This document shows, piece after piece, positions 7,041 through 13,932 of a stretch of DNA of 14,763 nucleotides (the stretch's first letter is position 1; the number at the start of each line of letters is the position of its first letter). This stretch comes from Gracilaria caudata. Lineage: Eukaryota > Rhodophyta > Florideophyceae > Gracilariales > Gracilariaceae. Position numbers and translations under genes: made by a program. The stretch lies in NCBI GenBank assembly GCA_030374735.1, contig JASCIV010000671.1, forward strand, positions 1 through 14,763. Reading direction: 5' to 3'. The notes below the pieces were generated by a model, which saw nothing but the letters and a program-made list of their open reading frames with translations, had not been told where the DNA came from and did no database searches.

Positions 7041-8114
7041 TCAGCGCTGGCTGCCCGTCGTGCGCGACAGCGCCAAGAAAACGCCCGCCGCAACGATCAC
7101 GCCGCCGCCGATCAGCTCACGCACGCTCATGTCATCCACGCGCAACGCCAGCGCGATCAACGCCGCCCACACCGGCTGCGACGCGTAGAACACCGCCGCG
7201 CGCGTGGCGCCCACGCGACGCTGTCCCCACACCTGCAGACAGGTGGCGGCCGACGTGGTTGCGCCGCCCACCCACAACGCGCCCAACGCCAGCAGCAACA
7301 CCCCGCCCGCGCTCGTGTCGCGCGCGTACTGCAGCGCCTGCTGCGGAAACAACAGCGCGCACAGCGTGGCCAGCGTGAACTGCGTGCGCGTCTTGGCGTC
7401 CACCAACGGCAACGTGCGTTCATTCGGCGCGATTTCGTCCAGTCTCAACACGTGCGCGCTGTAGAACAGCGCGGACAGTAACGCTAGAACGTCTCCTGCG
7501 TTGAGAGACAGCGATAGTCCGTCGGCAGACAGAATCAACGCGCCGCTCAGCGCGAGCGCACACGCCTGCCACACGCGGCTCTCGATCAGCGCGCCGCGCG
7601 CAAAGCACAGCAACGGCACGAACACAGTGGTCAACTGCACCAGAAACGCGGCGCGCGGCGCCGTGGTGTACGACAACGCGCCCAAGTTGAGCAGCGAGCC
7701 GACGTACAGGTAACAGCCCAACTCGATCCCCACGCGCAGCGGCACGCCGCGCGACGCGTCGCGCGTCACCACGCGCGCGGCGGATATGCACAGTTGCGCG
7801 CACAGAAAGCACGCGAAATTGAGCAGCAGCACGGGGATGTGCGGCGCGTGCTGGTTGAGCAGCTTGATGACGGGCGCGTACGAGCCCCATAACAGCGGCA
7901 CCGCGTTGATGAGCAGCGCGTTTTGCCACGCCGGCGCCACGGCGCTGGAATCGCCGCGGCGCGGCGGGCGGCGCGCGCAGCTGGTGACGACGCGCGCGCG
8001 CGCTTTGGGCGCGCGATGCGATGTGAGAGAACGCGCGAGCGATGGTGGTGTGGCACGGCAGTGGATGGCGGTGGGGGCGGTGGCACAGAAACAGGGCGGC
8101 TTTACGGACATCAT
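7041..8114 (-). CDS. EamA/DMT-family transporter, probably plastid envelope
   Basis: This 357-residue protein belongs to the drug/metabolite transporter superfamily: ten membrane helices arranged as two EamA repeats. The first repeat begins at about 64 (LLINAVPLLWGSYAPVIK) and ends near 200, including ALSYTTAPRAAFLVQLTTVF. The second ends with RVGATRAAVFYASQPVWAAL and IGGGVIVAAGVFLAL (about 300-350), the family's closing signature. The conserved Glu often seen before the last helices reads RVDD here. Residues 1-60 are rich in Ser/Thr/Ala/Arg/Pro and almost free of acids, so a plastid transit peptide is likely. The substrate cannot be read from sequence. The ATG at 8114 (followed by a second ATG) begins the transit peptide; farther upstream the frame is open but lacks ATG and is Arg-rich. 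Its 3' end faces the lumen-protein gene 13 bp away. A nonplastid EamA carrier is the main alternative. Confidence 0.9.
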   Translation of the reverse strand: MMSVKPPCFCATAPTAIHCRATPPSLARSLTSHRAPKARARVVTSCARRPPRRGDSSAVAPAWQNALLINAVPLLWGSYAPVIKLLNQHAPHIPVLLLNFACFLCAQLCISAARVVTRDASRGVPLRVGIELGCYLYVGSLLNLGALSYTTAPRAAFLVQLTTVFVPLLCFARGALIESRVWQACALALSGALILSADGLSLSLNAGDVLALLSALFYSAHVLRLDEIAPNERTLPLVDAKTRTQFTLATLCALLFPQQALQYARDTSAGGVLLLALGALWVGGATTSAATCLQVWGQRRVGATRAAVFYASQPVWAALIALALRVDDMSVRELIGGGVIVAAGVFLALSRTTGSQR

Positions 8115-8346
8115 TCGTGCGGTTGTGGTGAACAAAAACTGAGCGTGGAGATGGGTCGACGGCGCGAAGCGCGTCTGACGTGCCTTTTGGACGTCAGCAA
8201 AGTCGCGTCGCGTCTTCGACGAGCATTGGCGGCGAGCTGCTGCTGCGGCGCCTCCGAAGCACAGCCACACAAACAACACGACGCGCAAGCTGCCAACGCA
8301 ATGATCATCCAAAATACTGTGGTGCAGTATAATATATAACGTGCGC
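8115..8346. other. Spacer with AT-rich hairpin
   Basis: This 232-bp gap lies between two minus-strand carrier genes and should hold the 3' end of the SLC35F6-like transcript and the promoter of the EamA gene. A 6-bp stem (ATACTG 8314-8319, CAGTAT 8325-8330) is followed by an AT-only stretch to 8338, very unlike the surrounding GC-rich DNA and just past the SLC35F6-like stop. Confidence 0.5.
8314..8330. repeat. Inverted repeat ATACTG-N5-CAGTAT
   Basis: Perfect 6-bp arms around TGGTG, 16 bp beyond the stop of the SLC35F6-like gene and beside AATATATAAC. A candidate 3'-processing or termination element of the minus-strand transcript; a chance hairpin is possible. Confidence 0.35.
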
Positions 8347-9735
8347 TCAGTGATGCGAGCGCGAGGCGCGGCGCGCCAGCGTGCTCGGCAACGAGCGCGG
8401 CGGCGTGGCCGCCGCCAACAAATACGAGCTGTGCGCGCCGCTTCCCACCGTGTGTCCGTAGAACGAGCCCACCGATTCTTCCTCGTCCTCCTCCTCTTCA
8501 AACAAATGATCCTCCTCCACCGCCATAGGCACCGTCACATGCATCTTTCGTGGCGCTTCAATCGCCTCATACTCGCTGATAAGCGTCACCTGCGTATCCA
8601 CAACCTCTGCGCGTGGTCGCACGCGCTGCTTCCTTCGTTTCTCGTAGTCTGCTTTGAGGTTGTCAAAGTTGTACAGAATGGTTCCGAACACCAGCACGCA
8701 AAACCCTACCAGTTGTAACCACGAGTACTCTGTGAGAGATTCGCCGAGCGTGCGGCCGGAGATCACGTAGAAGATGAGCAGATCCGCAATCCACACCGCC
8801 AGCGTGCGCAGCGTTTCGATCACCACGCGATGCACGGCGCTCAGCGACTCTGTCACCTCCATGCCGAACACGTTGTAGAACAACATCATGGTCATATCCA
8901 GCAAGATGATGCCCGCCACCGCCCACGAATGCGACAGCATGTAGAACGCATCCATCACATCTTCAAGATGTCCGTGATCTCCACCAGGAAGCAAGTATAC
9001 AATGGGAAACACCCACACCAAACAATGAAGCATGCCAAATAAACCCTCCCAAGCCACCACTCGAACGGACGACATCTGCATATCCTGCAACAAAAACTCC
9101 TCCATCACCGTCTGCGCGGCCTGCAAAACCTGGCCCAACATAATCACGGCGATGCCGAACACGGTGTCACTTCGCGACGCAGGCGAGTCTTCGCACCAGA
9201 TGTTTGCCAGTCCCACCAACGTGATGCCCAGCACGCAGAACGCGATGCCCGCGTAGTTGAGCAGCGACAAGCGGCGCTTGAGAAACACAATGGACAACAA
9301 CGCAGTCCACACCAACATGGCGCCGCGCAGCATCTGATACACCGACACAGTGGTGTACAACAAACCCGTGGTACCGCACGCCGTTGCAAACAAGTCGAAC
9401 AGCGTGGGCACACTGATGATCCACACGGACGGCGGCGGCTTTTGTTGCTGCTGCTGCTGTTGCTGCACGCGCTGTACCAACGGCAAGTGCTCCGTATTGT
9501 GAGCCACGTCGGCACAGCGCTCGGTGGCGCGCGTGCGTTTGCGAGGAAGATCAAGTAAAATGCAGATGGACATGCCGGTAAACATGGCCAGTACCTGTAA
9601 CCACGGCTTTTCGTAGTGCGCCTCGCCGCCGTAGATGCTGGGCGCGCTTACCGAGTAGATGAGCTTTGCAAGCAACGAACATAGCGTGCCAAAGAATATC
9701 ATGCCACCCACTGCGACCGGCGCGGATAGTTTCAT
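8347..9735 (-). CDS. SLC35F6-like multi-pass transporter
   Basis: The 462-residue product matches the SLC35F6 (C2orf18) branch of the nucleotide-sugar-transporter-like DMT proteins, found on lysosomal and other endomembranes; the substrate is not settled. Supporting blocks are the first helix with LLAKLIYS (to about 28), EKPWLQVLAMFTGM (42-55), LFDLFATACGTTGLLYTTVSVYQMLRG in helices 3 and 4 (112-138), FLKRRLSLLNYAGI (151-164), EEFLLQDMQMSSVRVVAWEG (212-231), MEVTESLSAVHRVVIETLRT (292-311) and a last helix ending GTILYNFDNL. About ten helices are expected. Two lineage additions stand out: eight Gln at 91-98 in the loop after helix 2, and a 100-residue hydrophilic C-tail with an acidic cluster (EEEEDEEE, 413-420) and a Ser/Arg-rich end. 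The ATG at 9735 gives the family's usual N-terminus; no upstream ATG exists in frame. It lies 232 bp upstream of the EamA carrier on the same strand. Confidence 0.93.
   Translation of the reverse strand: MKLSAPVAVGGMIFFGTLCSLLAKLIYSVSAPSIYGGEAHYEKPWLQVLAMFTGMSICILLDLPRKRTRATERCADVAHNTEHLPLVQRVQQQQQQQQKPPPSVWIISVPTLFDLFATACGTTGLLYTTVSVYQMLRGAMLVWTALLSIVFLKRRLSLLNYAGIAFCVLGITLVGLANIWCEDSPASRSDTVFGIAVIMLGQVLQAAQTVMEEFLLQDMQMSSVRVVAWEGLFGMLHCLVWVFPIVYLLPGGDHGHLEDVMDAFYMLSHSWAVAGIILLDMTMMLFYNVFGMEVTESLSAVHRVVIETLRTLAVWIADLLIFYVISGRTLGESLTEYSWLQLVGFCVLVFGTILYNFDNLKADYEKRRKQRVRPRAEVVDTQVTLISEYEAIEAPRKMHVTVPMAVEEDHLFEEEEDEEESVGSFYGHTVGSGAHSSYLLAAATPPRSLPSTLARRASRSHH
9442..9465 (-). repeat. CAG/CAA tract encoding eight Gln
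   Basis: A mixed CAG/CAA run in the SLC35F6-like gene encodes residues 91-98, all Gln, in a predicted cytosolic or lumenal loop between helices 2 and 3. It is flanked by PPP. Such tracts vary in length between strains. Confidence 0.85.
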
Positions 9736-10017
9736 GATTGAGCTTTTTGCAAACTCAGGATTGACAACAACGAGCAACGGACTGCAGCACGGGACGGAGA
9801 CGATCAAGCAGCGTGGCGTGAACGCGCTGGTGGATGAGTGAAAACACGGCTCGCAACGCAGATAACGGAAACGAAAGCGCTTTTTTTTTTTGTACTGCAG
9901 TGATGTGGAACGATATTGTGATGTGAGAAGGCGACGGCGAGATCGCGCGCCGACGGGCGCACGCGAGAGATGTGTCAGTAAGCACCATCGCTGCGCAGCG
10001 AGCGCGGGCGGGTGTGT

Positions 10018-10043
10018 GGGGGGAGAGGGGTGAGGGGAGAGGG
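10018..10043 (+). other. G-quadruplex motif 1
   Basis: Four G runs (6, 4, 4 and 3 long) are separated by 3-nt loops (AGA, TGA, AGA), an exact match to the standard quadruplex pattern. It lies about 280 bp upstream of the SLC35F6-like ATG, on that gene's template strand. Confidence 0.8.
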
Positions 10044-10286
10044 TTGTGTGAATTCAATTCCGTGCACACGAGTGCACTGGCGCATTTATGCAAAAAAAGA
10101 GGATGTTTGGTGGACGGACCACTTGATTGGTGGGAACCAAGCGGATGATCTTCCATGATGGCGTTGTTTGCGCTGGTTGGTGAGTGATGAATAAAGCGCG
10201 AGGGTTTTGGAGGGCCGGGCAGTGTGCATGAGGCGTGGGAGATGCTGGGCAGTTGTCGCCGGGTTGCATCCCCCGTTGTGGTTCAC

Positions 10287-10370
10287 TTTTTTTTTTTTTT
10301 TTGGCGCGCGTGGCTGCGGGGGCTTTTTGGGGGTGGGATGGGCAAGTTGCTGCGGTTTTTTTTTTTTTTT
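10287..10370 (+). repeat. T16 tract, G-quadruplex motif 2, T15 tract
   Basis: A run of 16 T (10287-10302) and one of 15 T (10356-10370) bracket a second quadruplex motif at 10318-10342 (G5, 6-nt loop, G5, 1-nt loop, G3, 2-nt loop, G3). Long poly(dA:dT) resists nucleosomes, so this is a candidate open-chromatin site. Confidence 0.75.
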
Positions 10371-10540
10371 GCTTTTCGCGGTTGTGCTTTCGAATGCGAC
10401 GGCTGCGGGGTTAGCGAAGTTTGCGTACAAAATGCGCTTTGTAAGCGTTTTGAGGGTGGAATAAAAAGAAAGCTGAAGCCAATGCATTTGCATCGCACCC
10501 TTCTCGGGAGAGTTTGTACAGAGCACCCAAAACAAAAATA

Positions 10541-10568
10541 AAGGTACGAAGGTACGCGTAACACGCGT
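10541..10568. repeat. Tandem AAGGTACG and paired ACGCGT boxes
   Basis: AAGGTACG is repeated head-to-tail at 10541-10548 and 10549-10556, followed by ACGCGT at 10554-10559 and 10563-10568. ACGCGT is the core of the yeast cell-cycle MCB element; function here is unknown. Confidence 0.45.
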
Positions 10569-10696
10569 ATATCGACGTTCGCTGCATTGTGTTGCTCTGC
10601 ACGTACGTGTAGCGTATCAGTTCAAGAAGAAGTGTTCTTTCCTGTTTACGGCGGACAAAACGTTTCTTTTTCTGAAATCAGTTTGGGAAACGTAAA

Positions 10697-10714
10697 AGTT
10701 GTGCATGCACAACT
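10697..10714. repeat. 18-bp perfect palindrome
   Basis: AGTTGTGCATGCACAACT is perfectly self-complementary with no spacer and contains GCATGC at its centre. It lies 13 bp before a 14-A run (10728-10741). It is a candidate site for a dimeric DNA-binding protein or a cruciform. Confidence 0.7.
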
Positions 10715-11246
10715 CAAGCACGCAGCCAAAAAAAAAAAAAACTCATTCTGCAAGCAAATGAATGCAGCGTGTGTAAGTTTGTGATCGCGTACAAGGCGAT
10801 GCTGTTCGAACAACATCGTGATGAAGGCGCAGCGTTTTCAATCGGCCGTCCAACAAATGTTTCTGCGCGCGTACATCCGCGCGCAGTTGCGCACAACGTT
10901 GGTTGGCTCCTGCTTCCAACTGCGTCGAAAGATCGTGCGGCGGGTGCGCCAACTGCTGCAATTACAACAAGAAAACGTCATTTGGTCCATCCAATTACGT
11001 ATCTCCCTTTTTTGCCCCAAATGGATAAAGTGGAGAGCCACAGCCATCATGCTTCACGATAAAGGCAGCACGCGTGCCAAAAAAGAACACTTGCCTCCTT
11101 TTAACAACTTGTCCACAGCCTTTGCGTGCTGCCAGTAACACATCAGCGCTGCGTGTCAAAACGCGCTTTTAAATGTAAAAGAGTGCGTTGCAACCCGCTG
11201 CATACAAGCGTGGCACACTCAACATCTGCTCAAATTCACCCGCACA

Positions 11247-11981
11247 ATGCTGGAGCTACCGTTCAGCACGGGCGTCGTCGCCGCCTTTCTCTTTCTCCTG
11301 TACGAAATCGTCGTTTTCCCCGTTCTCAGTTACGCTACTTGTGCGCTTGCCGCCCTCCTCCTCTACCCATACGCCAGAAAGGGCAATCAGCTGCGCGTGC
11401 AAACCATCAAATTCCCGCTTTGGAGCGAGGGTCTGCTGCACCGCCAGTGCTCACATCTGCCTCTTCTCTGTGTTCGAGTGGTGTTCGTGGCCATTCCAGT
11501 TCTCTTGGGATTGGCGCTGGAGTCCCGACCTGCTACAGTGCCTACCACCTTTCGGCACGCATTTGTGCCCGTTCCAAACAACAACTTTCAATCTTACGCA
11601 CATCAGTTCAGACAAAATATTAGTGATCTTCTCGAACAAGGTGAGCATGTGTACCGCCGATGTACGTGGGTAGATGAGCATGGTTGGCGGAAAGTTTCCT
11701 CCGCCAATGTCTCTTATGGAAGGAATGCTCAGCTTCAAGTGCACTGCATCGCAAGTACGGAGAAGCAATTGTTTCGAAGCGCTGGCATCACAGCTGCTAT
11801 ACACAACTCTACAAAGTACCGTCCACGAATCGATCTCAACGTTTCATGGGTCGACGGCCCGAAAACAGCATTTGCTCACGTCTCTTCACAGAGTCCCGAA
11901 CAATCGAGCGCCTTTCAAATAACGCGTAGAGTACGTACCGGCGGGAGACTCTTAGCCAAAAGTAAAATGGCAAGTAGGTAA
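11247..11981 (+). CDS. Short paralogue of an unrecognised membrane-protein family
   Basis: I do not recognise this family. The 244-residue product aligns with the neighbouring 454-residue protein without a gap over the first 70 residues (34 identical by hand count), including MxELPF, GVxAA, KGNxxRV and PLWSEGL. Two hydrophobic segments (about 10-38 and 69-90) are followed by a hydrophilic domain. Similarity resumes at Cys139-GW147 (CTWVDEHGW), the sequon NVS at 154, and Cys167, paired with C136, NVT151 and C172 of the neighbour. It fades after about 210, and the frame ends about where the neighbour's second half would begin. It therefore lacks that protein's third membrane segment and second Cys pair. 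It may be a naturally short form, a decayed copy, or need a 3' exon. The ATG at 11247 matches the neighbour's start exactly. Codons are GC-rich in the first 90, less so later. Confidence 0.75.
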   Translation: MLELPFSTGVVAAFLFLLYEIVVFPVLSYATCALAALLLYPYARKGNQLRVQTIKFPLWSEGLLHRQCSHLPLLCVRVVFVAIPVLLGLALESRPATVPTTFRHAFVPVPNNNFQSYAHQFRQNISDLLEQGEHVYRRCTWVDEHGWRKVSSANVSYGRNAQLQVHCIASTEKQLFRSAGITAAIHNSTKYRPRIDLNVSWVDGPKTAFAHVSSQSPEQSSAFQITRRVRTGGRLLAKSKMASR

Positions 11982-12567
11982 AAGGTACAAAAGCACCAGA
12001 AATTGCGCTGTAGCACAGTTGTTAGACAAAACAACATTTTAGATTGGATATGTTGTGTAGCTTCCCATGAAGAATGACCTGCTTCTCAAAAACAAGGAGG
12101 AATATATCCAAAAAGCATCAGTTCTGAAATATGTTCTCTCTTTTTATAGCAGATATTTATCACCATACGCTGAATGTCTAAGAGGAGTATTTTATTTCAA
12201 TGATCTTCTTCCTACTAGCTTTGATATGGTTTGCCATGTTTACCAAACAAAGACTAATTGAAGGTTTGAAACACGTACAGAGTTGTTCACATGCTTTTAA
12301 TTTAGTTGGCAAGCGCAGAAGCAAAGCGATTTAAAGCGATGTAACTTTACGAAAAGACAAACACAAAGCAGATCGGATAAGAACTTCAGGCTAAGAAAAC
12401 TAATTTTGATGGACTCACTTGTTGTCAAGATGTTGTTAAAAGCGCGGTTACTTATCACTAGATGCAAGCGCAGGCTCCTCCTTCACACAATTTAAACACT
12501 TTGTTCATCTTGTCTTTCGCTTGCCCTTCTGATTGACGAGAAATACCCCCGAGGATCACTGCTCATT
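11982..12567. other. AT-rich convergent spacer
   Basis: This 586-bp spacer between the two convergent paralogues is AT-rich. It holds no recognisable gene. A + strand frame from 12185 to 12334 encodes a strongly hydrophobic stretch (ISMIFFLLALIWFAMF) followed by basic residues, which might be a displaced or decayed C-terminal membrane segment of the short paralogue. A splice-acceptor-like TTTTTATAG ends at 12149 but leads to short frames. Confidence 0.45.
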
Positions 12568-13932
12568 TCAATTTGTTGGCATGTATATCTCGCAATTAGA
12601 GCTTTTGCAAAACTCGCTGGTCAGACTCAAGTTGATGCGATCTTTCTCTGCCATTTGGCTTGGCTGAGAGATAACTCTAGCGAAATTCTGAGAGAGACCG
12701 TTCAAGGTGTTGGGAGCTGGAATATTTTTCCACAGGAACAAAAGCTTCATCACAATTCCAGAAGCAAAGATAAAACCAATTTCTATTGCACCGATGATCA
12801 GTGTTTGATCATCCAATACGGTATACTGAATATGTACATCTCCGGGCATTCGCACCGACACATTTTGAGCTCTGGAATATAAAAAGCCACCTAGCTGTCG
12901 ATGCATTTCTGCATCGCTCTGGAAAAACAATCTTTCATCTCTGACTAGATATTCCGCGCCCAATAGAACACGTTCCTTGAATTCCAGACGAGCCATGAAG
13001 CGTAAAACAAAGTTCGACTTTGTCGGAAGAGCAATGAACAATGTACGGTTTTCTGAGTTGACAAAAGCCGTGGCACTTTTCGATGTAACAAATTCGGGCG
13101 GCCTGTATATCACCTGCAGCTTAGCGTAGAAGTACTCAATCCAAGTATCTTCCAATTTATGACAGAGCAGATTCCAATGACCCAGTCCATCAATGTAAAT
13201 CCAATGGGTTGGGACTGTCATGAAGCATTCGATGTCCTTGGCGTTATTCACAAATAGTTTGACAATTGGTTTCTTCGATGAATATAGCTTATACTGAAGC
13301 CTCGCAGGAAATCTTAAAGAATCGTTTCGATCGCGTTGATCTGGCCCACCCGCGAGCCTAGAATCCTGCGAGTGGACTTCTTCTATTCGAAAAGTAGATT
13401 TTGCGGTGCCTGGTATGCAAAGCATCCTATCTAAATGGTGGCCTTCATTCAAATCTCCTTCATCTCGCGCGTATGTGACATTTACGGTAGCAGCAATGAG
13501 CCATCCATTTTCATTGATATAGGAACAAGTGTCCACAACCTCAAGGAAGTCGTCGAATGAATCTTCCCAATTTTCTTCTAAAGATTCACCAACCTTTGAT
13601 TTGATAACAAAGGAGTTGGGCAGCTGCTTAGTAACTTTGACGGGACGTTGGACAAATTGCAGCCTTGTCTCGAGGTAAACCGGGACGACAATACACATCA
13701 TGCGGATAAGAAAGATCAATACATGAGAGCGTTGACGACTGAAAAGGCCTTCACTCCAGAGGGGGTATGATGCGGTGCTGACCCTTACGTGATTTCCCTT
13801 GTTTATTTGCTTATAGACAAAGAAGGCGGCTGCTTTGGTGGTAGACTCCATCAAAATAGGGATTAGAATGAGCTCAAAGACGACAAAGATCAAGGCTGCC
13901 GTCACTCCATTCCCAAATGGTAACTCGATCAT
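12568..13932 (-). CDS. Full-length member of an unrecognised membrane-protein family
   Basis: Function unknown. The 454-residue product has two N-terminal hydrophobic segments (about 10-38 and 70-88) joined by a conserved loop with KGNHVRV and PLWSEG, a large hydrophilic domain (about 89-375), one more membrane segment (about 377-399, TLIIGAIEIGFIFASGIVMK) and a hydrophilic tail of 55 residues. The large domain carries N-glycosylation sequons at Asn151, 203, 295 and 357, and Cys at 136, 172, 236 and 257, which suggests a lumenal or extracellular, disulfide-bonded domain held by membrane anchors on both sides. The ATG at 13932 is supported by exact colinearity with its paralogue at 11247. The gene is convergent with that paralogue and sits in AT-richer DNA than the rest of the window. 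It could be a receptor, an adhesion or a wall-related surface protein; nothing in the sequence decides. Confidence 0.88.
   Translation of the reverse strand: MIELPFGNGVTAALIFVVFELILIPILMESTTKAAAFFVYKQINKGNHVRVSTASYPLWSEGLFSRQRSHVLIFLIRMMCIVVPVYLETRLQFVQRPVKVTKQLPNSFVIKSKVGESLEENWEDSFDDFLEVVDTCSYINENGWLIAATVNVTYARDEGDLNEGHHLDRMLCIPGTAKSTFRIEEVHSQDSRLAGGPDQRDRNDSLRFPARLQYKLYSSKKPIVKLFVNNAKDIECFMTVPTHWIYIDGLGHWNLLCHKLEDTWIEYFYAKLQVIYRPPEFVTSKSATAFVNSENRTLFIALPTKSNFVLRFMARLEFKERVLLGAEYLVRDERLFFQSDAEMHRQLGGFLYSRAQNVSVRMPGDVHIQYTVLDDQTLIIGAIEIGFIFASGIVMKLLFLWKNIPAPNTLNGLSQNFARVISQPSQMAEKDRINLSLTSEFCKSSNCEIYMPTN

Larger units (their letters stand above)
9736..11246. other. Long divergent intergenic region, G/T-skewed
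   Basis: Between two divergent genes, this 1.5-kb stretch has no recognisable protein gene. From about 9960 to 10470 the + strand is strikingly rich in G and T. It holds two G-quadruplex motifs, T runs at 9881-9891, 10287-10302 and 10356-10370, an A run at 10728-10741, AATAAA hexamers at 10190, 10460 and 10537, two ACGCGT boxes at 10554 and 10563, and an 18-bp palindrome at 10697-10714. A 105-codon frame from ATG 10821 is open but unsupported. Promoters for both flanking genes must lie at its ends. Confidence 0.55.

Noticed and set aside
10086..10564. Minus-strand frames of 93-149 codons with Lys and Pro runs
   Set aside because: The Lys runs are just translated poly-A complements of the T tracts, and no ATG-started conserved domain is present.
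11638..11690. Consensus-like splice donor (AAG|GTGAGC) at 11641 in the short paralogue
   Set aside because: Similarity to the long paralogue continues directly through it (Cys139, the GW pair and the NVS sequon lie downstream in the same frame), so the sequence is coding rather than intronic.
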